Source: RZZS01 sp964491785 (GTDB lineage: Bacteria; Pseudomonadota; Alphaproteobacteria; Micavibrionales; Micavibrionaceae). Taken from it: a stretch of DNA of 64,000 nt. Every line of letters begins with the position of its first letter. Within the stretch, counting starts at the first letter, position 1. The stretch covers positions 248,001-312,000 of the forward strand of contig CAZBGS010000002.1 of NCBI GenBank assembly GCA_964491785.1, in the 5' to 3' direction. Under the pieces are notes generated by a model. The model ran no database searches. It saw only the letters and a list, made by a program, of their open reading frames with translations, and was not told the origin of the DNA. A program made the translations under genes and the position numbers. Below, piece by piece: positions 53,247 through 61,686 of the stretch.

Positions 53247-56200
53247 TCAGAAATTGCTGCGGCAGCTGGCGGAAGCCGCGAGAATTTCTTCCTGCGAAGA
53301 ACCGAAGTTGAAGCTTACCTGCTGCCCGGAGTTCGCGCCTTCGATGGCGTCGCCCCAGCATGCGACCTGATCGCCGCCGCCAGCGGCAGGTTCGAGAGCC
53401 GCAAGTTCGTTCGGGTTCCGGTTCTCTTCGTCATCCTCTCCTCCGGCTGCGGGGGCAAGGGCGTTAAGCGCCGTTTCCGTGCCGAAGATGCTTGGCAGGC
53501 CGAGAACGGTCACGCTTGGCGCAGCCTTGATCGCAGCGAAAGGATCGACGCCGCGGAAGATGTCTTCCTGATTTACCCTGGCCGTGGTTCCGAAGAAGAT
53601 CAGTCCAAGAGACTTCAGGTCGAGATAGTGGTAGATCTTCGCCTCAAGACGGTTGAACTGGTCGAGCGTCAGGATGCCGTTGGTGGCAGCAGGCACCAGG
53701 CCGCCGAAGCTGACGTTCAGGGCATTGATGACCGTCGGCTTGCCGGGCTGGAACAGAGCGCGGTCGACCAGCTGGATGTAGTAGCGCGACTGGCCTCTGA
53801 ACAGCGTATTGCCCAGTGTGTTGCCGTCGATCCGCAGCGCCAGCGGGTCGGGATTACCGGCGAGATCGAAGACCATGCCGTCAACTCCGCCGATGATGCT
53901 GTTCCTGTCAAGAGCAAGGTTTACAAGTCCGCTCTCGAAACGGGCGCCGGTGGTGTTGTTCCTGAAGGTATTGCCGGAGACAACGACCAGACCATGGTCG
54001 GGGCCGGAAATATACAGGCCGTTTTCACCGCTGTCGCTGACGATGTTTTCAGTGACGATGGTGGTGACGTCGGCTTCGCCTTCGCCGTAGAAGCTGCTGC
54101 TGACCTCGATGCCGTCGCCAAGGGAGTCGGAGACCGTGTTTTCGGCGATGAGGATGCCAAACCTGCCCGGCGCATGTCTGTAGCCGTAATGGTAGTCGTC
54201 GTCATCGTCGTCATCATCGTCGTCGTCGGTGAAAGCGAGATATGAGTCATATCCGTACTCATAGTCTTCAGTACCGACCGAAACCGTTATTCCATCATCG
54301 CCGGAATTGTCGATTTCGTTCTCCGAGATGTTCAGTTTGAAGTCAATGCTTTCTCCATTGCCCCCGTCCTCAACCATCATCGAGGTCATGTAGTAATCCC
54401 CGTAGTAAGAGCCGGGAACCCTGACAGATACGTCGATGCCGTCATCGGCGGAGTCGGAGATATCATTGCCGACTATATTGATTTCGACATCCGAATAGCC
54501 GTAGTCGCTGTAGCTGGCGACTTCGACATGGATACCGTCGCCGTAGTAGCGGTGATCGTGATAGTCATCATCATCGTCATCGTCATCGTCGTCATCCTCG
54601 ACCATAATCTTGGCCTTGTAGCCTGCAAGACCAAAGCCGGAATTGTCGATCCGGTTGTTCAGGATATTGGCTTCGAAAGAGCGATCGTCGCCATAGCCGC
54701 CGAACAGGCCTACGTAGATGCCGTTACCTGCGGAATCACTGACATCGTTACCGATAATGTCAAGCAGGATGTTATTGGTTCCGCCATAGTAATTGCCGTC
54801 CGTATAGGCGTAGAAGCGGATGCCGTCGGCATTGTTGTAGTAGGAGCCCGAGTTCCTGATGTCGTTGTTCAGGATACTGGCGACCAGATTATTATTACCA
54901 TTGCCGTAATTGTAGCCGTAGTAATAAAGGTCGATGCCGCTGGAGGCGGAATCGCTGATGTCGTTGCGGGCGATGTTGATATAGGTATTGGTATCGCCCT
55001 CGTAGTTATAGTCGTAATAACCTCCGCCATAGGCCTGGGCATTGACCCGAATACCATCTCCATAGTTGTAATACCAGCCGGAGTGGTCGATATTGTTGTC
55101 AGTGATATTCAGCTCATAGCGGTTGTTTCCGCCGGAGTAGTAGTTGTAGCCATAGTAATTGGTTTCAATCCCGTTTTCTGCGGAATTATTGATGTCGTTA
55201 CCGGCAATGTTGACCAGTATGTCGGTGCTGTCGTTATTGCCATAGCCGTAATAATAGTCAGAATAGGTATAGGCATAGACGTTAATGCCGTCGCCCCATC
55301 CATAGCCATATTGATTGCCGGAATTATCGACCAGGTTGTCCAGGATGTTGGCGGTCATTCTGGCATTGCTGGCGGTGTCGTAATAATCATAGTAATTGTA
55401 GTTGTAGTTCTGCATCTGAACGTAAATTCCGTTGGTGCCGGAATTTTCAACTTCGTTACCAATGACATTGATCAGAACATCCGTATCATTGCTGTAATAG
55501 TAGTATGATCCGCTATAGGTGTTGGTTGTTACACGTATGCCGTCACCGTTTCCGTAGCCATAATAGCCCGTTCCGGAATTACTAACGAGGTTGTTCAGGA
55601 TATTGGTCTCGAATGAGCGGCCATATCCGTAACCGTAATAATAATAATAGTAATAGTCCTGATACTCGACATTTATTCCGTTGCGGGCGGAATTGTCGAT
55701 GCTGTTTCCTATTATGTCGATCAGAGCATTTCTGCCGTAATAATCGTAGTAGCCGTAGTTATAGGTGCGGATGCCGCTGCCATCGCTGTAATAGCTTCCG
55801 GAGTTGCTGATGTCGTTGCCTTCCACAAGCAGGCGCTGCACCTGATAGGCGTAAATGCCGTTGTTACCGGAGTCAGTTATCGTGTTGCCGGTTACAGTGG
55901 CGTTGTAAGCCGTTCCGCCGTCCATCGTGTAGACACTCGGCTCAACCTCGCCGACACCGACATCGCCGTAGATGTGTTCCAGATAGACGCCATTATAATT
56001 GCTGTTGCTGATCTGGTTGCCGTCTATGGAAATGCCGTTGGTGTAATAGGCGTAGATGCCGTTGCTGCCGGAATAATCGATAACGTTCCCGGCCACCAGC
56101 ATGTTCTGCCCGTGATAGGCATAAATGCCGTTACCGTATCCGCTGCTGTTTCCGTAAGGGCCAAAACCGTTATAGTAAAGGTCGTTACCGGTTATTCTGG

Positions 56201-59200
56201 CCAGGTCGCTGTAGATGACATAGATGCCGTTTTGCGAGCTGTTGCTTACGTCGTTGCGCTTGATGTTTGCGCTGTAGCTGCTCTCGACATGGATGCCGTC
56301 GCCGAGGATATTGCCGTAATAGTAGCTGTAGTAGCCTTTTCCGGAGTTATCCACATCGTTTCCGGAGATGCTTACGTACTCGCTGTTAAAGGCTGCGATG
56401 CCATGGCGAAGAGCGTTGTAGACGTCGTTCTTCTTGACTTTCGTATCCGCGCTCGACTGCACATGAATGCCGTCGCCCAAGATATCGTAATAGTAGTAGT
56501 TATCATATCCACTACGGTTCCAGCCGGAGTTGCTGACATTGTTGCGGTAAATCAGCGAATCCGGGCTATTGCCGAGGTAAATGCCGTGGCCGGCGGTGTT
56601 GTCGATATCGTTTTTGGAGATATTGACGCTATTGCTGTTCTCGACATGGATACCGTCGCCAGAAGGCTGGCTGTAATAGTAGCCGTAATAATAATCATAA
56701 TAGTCGTCAGAGAAGGTGCTGCCGATATCTGACAGCCTGTTGCGCGATATCGTCGAATCCGGGCTGCCGCTCAGGTAAATACCGTGAGCCGCGGTGTCCG
56801 AAATCCTGTTGCCCATGATGAGTGATCCGGCGCTGTTTTCGACATGGATGCCGTCGCCATAGGGCCAGAAATAGAAACCGCCGTGAGTACCGGCGTTAGT
56901 GATTTCATTTTTGAATATCTTGCTGTAATCACTGCTACCAAGGTTTATGCCATGACCCCCGGTTTCCGAAATCGTATTGAATGCGATTTTGGCATAGGGG
57001 CTGTACTGAACCTCGATGCCATCATCGCCAGCGTTTTCAATCTCGTTGCCGTAGACGCCAAGCGATCCGATATTGCTGGCATGGATGCCATCGTGAGTGC
57101 TCTGATCGAAGGTGTTGGTCGGCACTGGAACGATCGAATGCAGGGCTTGCGCGATGTTGTACTGGCCGATAACGGATTTGACGGATCCGGCAACCGAAAG
57201 GATATCGTCAGAGAGATCGCCGGTGCCCGAAATTCCGCTGATCATGCTGCCGATGCCGCTCAGGATCGAGGAGATCGTATCCGGGGAGATCGTGAAATCG
57301 ATATCCCAGATGGTTTCGTCGATTCCGGTGCGCTCGACAGTGTTGCCGGCGATGGATACGGTTCCTGCATTTTCAACGGAAATGCCATGACCGCCAGTCC
57401 ATGCGACATCGTTTCCGGAGATCAGAACATCCTTGCCGTAATCTTCGGAATAGAGCGAATATTTAACGTCTCCATAGTAGGATCCGCCATAGATATTGCT
57501 GACCTTGATGCCGTCGCCGTCGCCCCATTCGAATCCGATCTGGCCGGCTATGCTGAGGACATCGTCAGCGAATACAGGATAGATATCGAAGGTGAATTCC
57601 TGATCGCCGTCAAGCAGGTCATAGAAGCCGATACCTGCCGCAAAGATGCTGTTGCCGACGATTGCGGTTCTGCCGCTGGAATCTACCTCGATGCCATCTC
57701 CGCCAACCAGAACTATCTGGTTGCCTTCGATTTCAACAGCGTTTCCATAGCCGTAGTGGTAATCATCATCGTCGTCATCATCGTCGTCGTCTTCAACATA
57801 AAGCTCGGCCTTGAATCCGCCGCCGCCACTTACGCTCTCGACATGAATCCCGTCCCCGCCGGCAAGGGCGATCTGGTTGTCAGAGATTCTTACGAAGTTG
57901 CCGCCAAAAACGCCGATGCCGTTTCCGATCGTGCCGGCGATAAGGTTATCGGCGATCACGGTCACGCCGGAATTCTCTACACGGATGCCGTCGCCGCCGA
58001 TATAGGCGTATTCGTCATCATCGTCGTCGTCACCCATAGTGGAGAAGTCTTCGCCGCCGCCAAAAGCAGGCAGGACGGCACCCAGTCCGGTGGCAGCGAT
58101 TACGTTACCCGAGATCAGGGTATAGTCGCCATCATTAACAAAAATGCCGTGACCGCCGGTTCCGAGAACCAGATTATTCAGAATTTCAGAAGTAGCCGAA
58201 CCGCTTACGGCAATACCGCTGTCACGGGCGCCGATGACGACGTTGCTTTCGACCAGCGCATACGGGCCGTCGCGGTATACCCATTCGCCAGCGCCATTGT
58301 TGTAGCCATAGACGCCCCTGACGTCGATGCCGTTGGCGTCGGCGCTGCCCCCTTCACCGTTAAGTCCGGCCATCAGCACCAGATTACCGGTTATGTCTGC
58401 GTAGCCGCTGTCGGAAACGGAAATGCCGTGTCCGCCGGTTGAGAGTACGTCGTTATCGACGATGCTGACGAAGCCGCCATTGTAGACGTCTATGCCCTGG
58501 TTGCCGGAGAGATAGACGGTGTTGCCTTCGATTACGACATCATCGGTATAGCCGATCTGGATACCGGCGCCGCCCGTAAGCATTGTGGTGTTACCGGAGA
58601 CCAAAATAGAATAGCCGCGGTCGTCGTCGTTGTAGCCGTCGGCGAAGATACCGGCGTGATCAGCGCCAAGTATCTGGTTTCCGGTGATTACCGCGTTATA
58701 GAAGCGGCCATTGTTTATGCCGTACCCGCCGCTGGCGCCGTAAACCTTGTTGCCCTCGATGGCGATCTGATCGTTATTCCAGGCGTAGATGCCGTCTTTG
58801 CCTGCACTCAGGATATCATTGTTGTTGATGGTGGCATCCTGAATGTCCCCGACAGAAATGCCGTAACCCGAAGCGCCGGAGATGAAGTTCCAGCGGATTC
58901 CCGCTTCGTTGCCACCAAGAACCTTGATGCCGCTGCCTGCGACGTCGTTTATCTCGTTGCCCCAGATTTCAAGCCAGTCGTTATCGCTAACGGATATGCC
59001 ATCGCCTCCGGTGCTGCCGATATTGTTCGACCAGATGTCGGCGGCGCTGCCGCGTTCGACGCGGATGCCGTCAAGACCGGTGTTGCTGATGTCGTTTTCC
59101 GAGATCGCAACGTCGCCTGAGTCCACAACATATATGCCGTTATTTGCGATGTCATAAATAGTGTTGCCGGTTATTACCGCGCCGTTGCTGGCGACGAGGT

Positions 59201-61172
59201 GAATGGCGTCTTCAGTGAAGTTCAGGAAGGTGTTGCCGTCAATGACCAGATCGTCCGCGCCATCGGCGTAGATGCCGTAAGCGGCGATGCCCGCGCCGTC
59301 AAATACGAACGGGTCGATATTGACATCATCGGCTGTAACGGTGATCAGGTTGCCCGAAGCGGCGGCCTGAAGAACCGCATCATCGCCGGAAAGCTTCAGA
59401 GCCTTGCCGATGACAAGGTTTTCGGTATAGGTGTCTGCGCCAACGTTTACGGTCGCGCCTTCTCCAACGAAGTCGATGCCCTGCTGGATAAGGGCTTTGT
59501 TGGAGATTACAGCCAGAACCGTGGCGGTGGTGTCAAGACGGGAATCGTCGAGAACGACGATGCTTCCATCCTCATAACCGTAAAGGCGGCCATCGAGATT
59601 GATGGTGTTCGCCAGAACACTGAGGTTACCGGTACCTATGGTCAGGTTTTTGTTGAAATTGACCACATCAGAATCAAGGACTATGTCTCCGGCGGTAATG
59701 CCGCTGTAGTTAACCCAGCCATATTGGGGAACGTTCGTGCAAATTCCGATGACGCATACTTTCTTATATCCGGTCAGTTCAAATCTGTCGTAATCGTAAT
59801 CGGCCAGATTTATGTCGTCGTTACCCAATAAGATGAAGTCCGTGCCGACGTTGATATGCTCGTCGGCCTGTACGGTGACGGAGCCGTTGCGGGCGAGGTC
59901 ATTGGCCAGAGCTTTGGCGCTCAGGACGTATTCCAGGCCAATCGGGTTGTGCAGCGAGCCGCTGTGGATGACAGCAAATCTCGGGTCGAGCAGGAACGAG
60001 CCAGCAAGGCCGTTCGGAGCGAGTGTATTTACAGAGCCGTCATAGCCCAGTTCGTTTCCGGAGGATATTTCGACAAATCCGCCGTTACCGCCCTGCTCGC
60101 CGCCACGCGCATAGACGCTGCCTTCGAAAAGGGTGTTGTTGTCAGCGTAGACGAAGACGTTGCCGCCGTCGCCGTTATCAATGGCGTCGGCCAGGACGAA
60201 AGAGCCTTCGACAAACTCAATGTCGTGGCCTGTGACCGCGATATCGCCGCCACCGGCTGCGCCGGAAGCGTTAAGGGTTCCGGAAACCTCGACCTTGCCC
60301 TCGTTACCGCCCCTGAGGACGATCTTGCCGCCGATAGTTTCGACGGAGGAGACATCGATTATGCCGCTCATGTTAATGACGTTATCGACGGCTTCCTTGG
60401 CGGCCTGTGCGGTCAGGCTGACCACTCCGCCGTCCGCGTAAATCTCGCCGGTGTTTTCAAGAAGGGCGCCAGCCAGCTTGTCGCTTACCGCGATTTCGAC
60501 GAGGTTGTCGCCGTAAAGATCGAGGGTGACCTTGTCACCGGCGGCAAATGCGACCTTGCCAAGTCTTGCGCGAATTATTCCGGAATTCTGGACAACCGGG
60601 GAGACGAAAGCGGCAAGGCCGGCATCGGCCACGTTTATTGCGCCGTGAAGTTCGATCCGCCCGTCGGTGCCGACGTCGAGGAAAGTGAATTTGCCGTCGT
60701 TGTCGAGCAGGTCGCTATCGGCGATGAAGCCGGTGGAAGCGATGATCGCGCCGACATTAACAACAGAGTTTTCGCCGAAGATCACGCCGTTACGGTCGAA
60801 GATGTAGATCTCGCCGTTGGCGTTGAGGGTGCCGCGGATGTATGTGGGATCGTTTTCAATATCATAAAGGACATATTTCGAAGAGGAGGAAGGCTGGGCG
60901 ATGTTGACTGTCCATCCGGCGTTTATATCCCCGTCGCCGCGAGCCTTGACGAAATGCGTGGTCTGGTGGAGGTTCGTGGTGTTGGCGACTGAAGTGTCGA
61001 CCGTGACGCTCCCCGATTCGTAGGTGTGATCTGCCCAGTTGTCGGCCCTTGCGGAACCGGAGGCGATCATTGCAAGACCTGCCGCGGCAAGTGCTGTTGT
61101 CGACAGGAATTTGCCAAAACGCCTGCTGGAAGCAGTTTTAACGGCGAGAGAGGTAACGGTCAGTTTTTGCAT
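53247..61172 (-). CDS. Giant two-partner-secretion exoprotein (TpsA) with beta-helix, Tyr-rich and poly-Asp segments
   Basis: About 2641 residues from the ATG at 61172, chosen for the AAGGA site and an extended signal peptide (MQKLTVTSLAVKTASSRRFG and a hydrophobic core ending ARA). Residues about 45-300 are the TPS/haemagglutination-activity domain (FDRNGVIFGENSVVNVGAII). Roughly 647-2404 hold dozens of PbH1/NosD-type rungs, each ending GI or GDGI (NSGGHGIYL, GNDISNS). From about 1485 to 2107 alternating rungs carry Tyr-rich insertions (DYYYGYYYSQPSG). Four Asp runs of 6-11 lie near residues 1046, 1127, 2192 and 2315. Two C-terminal Cys (2605, 2637) end the protein. The transporter gene is divergent at 61687. 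Confidence 0.93.
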   Translation of the reverse strand: MQKLTVTSLAVKTASSRRFGKFLSTTALAAAGLAMIASGSARADNWADHTYESGSVTVDTSVANTTNLHQTTHFVKARGDGDINAGWTVNIAQPSSSSKYVLYDIENDPTYIRGTLNANGEIYIFDRNGVIFGENSVVNVGAIIASTGFIADSDLLDNDGKFTFLDVGTDGRIELHGAINVADAGLAAFVSPVVQNSGIIRARLGKVAFAAGDKVTLDLYGDNLVEIAVSDKLAGALLENTGEIYADGGVVSLTAQAAKEAVDNVINMSGIIDVSSVETIGGKIVLRGGNEGKVEVSGTLNASGAAGGGDIAVTGHDIEFVEGSFVLADAIDNGDGGNVFVYADNNTLFEGSVYARGGEQGGNGGFVEISSGNELGYDGSVNTLAPNGLAGSFLLDPRFAVIHSGSLHNPIGLEYVLSAKALANDLARNGSVTVQADEHINVGTDFILLGNDDINLADYDYDRFELTGYKKVCVIGICTNVPQYGWVNYSGITAGDIVLDSDVVNFNKNLTIGTGNLSVLANTINLDGRLYGYEDGSIVVLDDSRLDTTATVLAVISNKALIQQGIDFVGEGATVNVGADTYTENLVIGKALKLSGDDAVLQAAASGNLITVTADDVNIDPFVFDGAGIAAYGIYADGADDLVIDGNTFLNFTEDAIHLVASNGAVITGNTIYDIANNGIYVVDSGDVAISENDISNTGLDGIRVERGSAADIWSNNIGSTGGDGISVSDNDWLEIWGNEINDVAGSGIKVLGGNEAGIRWNFISGASGYGISVGDIQDATINNNDILSAGKDGIYAWNNDQIAIEGNKVYGASGGYGINNGRFYNAVITGNQILGADHAGIFADGYNDDDRGYSILVSGNTTMLTGGAGIQIGYTDDVVIEGNTVYLSGNQGIDVYNGGFVSIVDNDVLSTGGHGISVSDSGYADITGNLVLMAGLNGEGGSADANGIDVRGVYGYNNGAGEWVYRDGPYALVESNVVIGARDSGIAVSGSATSEILNNLVLGTGGHGIFVNDGDYTLISGNVIAATGLGAVLPAFGGGEDFSTMGDDDDDDEYAYIGGDGIRVENSGVTVIADNLIAGTIGNGIGVFGGNFVRISDNQIALAGGDGIHVESVSGGGGFKAELYVEDDDDDDDDDDYHYGYGNAVEIEGNQIVLVGGDGIEVDSSGRTAIVGNSIFAAGIGFYDLLDGDQEFTFDIYPVFADDVLSIAGQIGFEWGDGDGIKVSNIYGGSYYGDVKYSLYSEDYGKDVLISGNDVAWTGGHGISVENAGTVSIAGNTVERTGIDETIWDIDFTISPDTISSILSGIGSMISGISGTGDLSDDILSVAGSVKSVIGQYNIAQALHSIVPVPTNTFDQSTHDGIHASNIGSLGVYGNEIENAGDDGIEVQYSPYAKIAFNTISETGGHGINLGSSDYSKIFKNEITNAGTHGGFYFWPYGDGIHVENSAGSLIMGNRISDTAAHGIYLSGSPDSTISRNRLSDIGSTFSDDYYDYYYGYYYSQPSGDGIHVENSNSVNISKNDIDNTAGHGIYLGNSPDSLIYRNNVSNSGWNRSGYDNYYYYDILGDGIHVQSSADTKVKKNDVYNALRHGIAAFNSEYVSISGNDVDNSGKGYYSYYYGNILGDGIHVESSYSANIKRNDVSNSSQNGIYVIYSDLARITGNDLYYNGFGPYGNSSGYGNGIYAYHGQNMLVAGNVIDYSGSNGIYAYYTNGISIDGNQISNSNYNGVYLEHIYGDVGVGEVEPSVYTMDGGTAYNATVTGNTITDSGNNGIYAYQVQRLLVEGNDISNSGSYYSDGSGIRTYNYGYYDYYGRNALIDIIGNSIDNSARNGINVEYQDYYYYYYYGYGYGRSFETNILNNLVSNSGTGYYGYGNGDGIRVTTNTYSGSYYYYSNDTDVLINVIGNEVENSGTNGIYVQMQNYNYNYYDYYDTASNARMTANILDNLVDNSGNQYGYGWGDGINVYAYTYSDYYYGYGNNDSTDILVNIAGNDINNSAENGIETNYYGYNYYSGGNNRYELNITDNNIDHSGWYYNYGDGIRVNAQAYGGGYYDYNYEGDTNTYINIARNDISDSASSGIDLYYYGYNYGNGNNNLVASILNNDIRNSGSYYNNADGIRFYAYTDGNYYGGTNNILLDIIGNDVSDSAGNGIYVGLFGGYGDDRSFEANILNNRIDNSGFGLAGYKAKIMVEDDDDDDDDDDDYHDHRYYGDGIHVEVASYSDYGYSDVEINIVGNDISDSADDGIDVSVRVPGSYYGDYYMTSMMVEDGGNGESIDFKLNISENEIDNSGDDGITVSVGTEDYEYGYDSYLAFTDDDDDDDDDDDYHYGYRHAPGRFGILIAENTVSDSLGDGIEVSSSFYGEGEADVTTIVTENIVSDSGENGLYISGPDHGLVVVSGNTFRNNTTGARFESGLVNLALDRNSIIGGVDGMVFDLAGNPDPLALRIDGNTLGNTLFRGQSRYYIQLVDRALFQPGKPTVINALNVSFGGLVPAATNGILTLDQFNRLEAKIYHYLDLKSLGLIFFGTTARVNQEDIFRGVDPFAAIKAAPSVTVLGLPSIFGTETALNALAPAAGGEDDEENRNPNELAALEPAAGGGDQVACWGDAIEGANSGQQVSFNFGSSQEEILAASASCRSNF
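54196..54228 (-). repeat. Asp-codon triplet repeat (poly-Asp run, near residue 2315)
   Basis: A perfect run of GAC/GAT codons gives 11 Asp in FTDDDDDDDDDDDYHYGY. The mixed GAT/GAC order argues against pure slippage, but the run is a likely site of length change. Confidence 0.85.
54564..54596 (-). repeat. Asp-codon triplet repeat (poly-Asp run, near residue 2192)
   Basis: About 11 consecutive Asp codons in the segment VEDDDDDDDDDDDYHDHRYY, again followed by Tyr/His. Confidence 0.85.
57763..57792 (-). repeat. Asp-codon triplet repeat (poly-Asp run, near residue 1127)
   Basis: About 10 consecutive Asp codons in YVEDDDDDDDDDDYHYGYG. Confidence 0.85.
58012..58032 (-). repeat. Asp-codon triplet repeat (poly-Asp run, near residue 1046)
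   Basis: A shorter run of six Asp codons in MGDDDDDDEYAYIGGDGI, followed like the others by Tyr. Confidence 0.8.
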
Positions 61173-61686
61173 TTGAGTGATCCTTTTCGAAAGTTCGTCA
61201 CACTTCGTTAAATCCAATGTATAAAATCGCCGCCTACGGCAGAACCAGAGGCATCTCGGCGCTCTGTCCGCTTGAAGTAAGGCGGTTAACACTACTGTTT
61301 TTACTCTGAAACTTTGTAGTCATCGCATTTTTTTCCGAAAAAAACAAGGGGATATTAAGGAAAATTTAATCTTTTTCAGCGGGGGCCGGGTATCCATCTG
61401 TTAAATCCGCCAATCAAGACGAAAGAAATTCCTGTATCCGCCCTTGCTAAAAGGGCCAACAAGCGCCTGCCATCAATAAACAGTTAAAATACAATTAAAA
61501 ATTTTCAAGGCCCATAGCGTGTTGCCGCCAGCCGTGATATTTTTACAATGCGGGTTACGGGTAATTTCAACCCGCCTATTGCATGCGTCAAAAAAATAAC
61601 TTATTGATTCAAAAGAGTAGGTTCATTTCCGGACAAATCCGGGATTACAAAAGCTTAAAGCAATTTTTTTTGAAAAGGGCACTTCA
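61173..61686. promoter_or_regulatory. Divergent control region of the two-partner secretion pair
   Basis: 514 bases between the exoprotein and transporter starts, AT-rich near 61340-61380 and 61480-61510. An inverted repeat GCGGGTT (61550-61556) / AACCCGC (61569-61575) lies about 110 bases before the transporter ATG. A TTTTATACATTG stretch upstream of the exoprotein may be a -10 region. No gene seen. Confidence 0.5.

Noticed and set aside
54528..60992. Long plus-strand frames (54528-55508, 56844-58442, 59856-60992) opposite the exoprotein gene
   Set aside because: They are antisense shadows of a low-complexity gene with few stop-prone codons. They lack signal, family motifs or ribosome-binding sites, and their residues are mostly V, I, A and D as expected from reading GGN/ATN codons backward.
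53247..60992. CRISPR-like array in the repeat-rich exoprotein DNA
   Set aside because: Repeats are in frame, encode beta-helix rungs, vary in length and have no constant spacer pattern.
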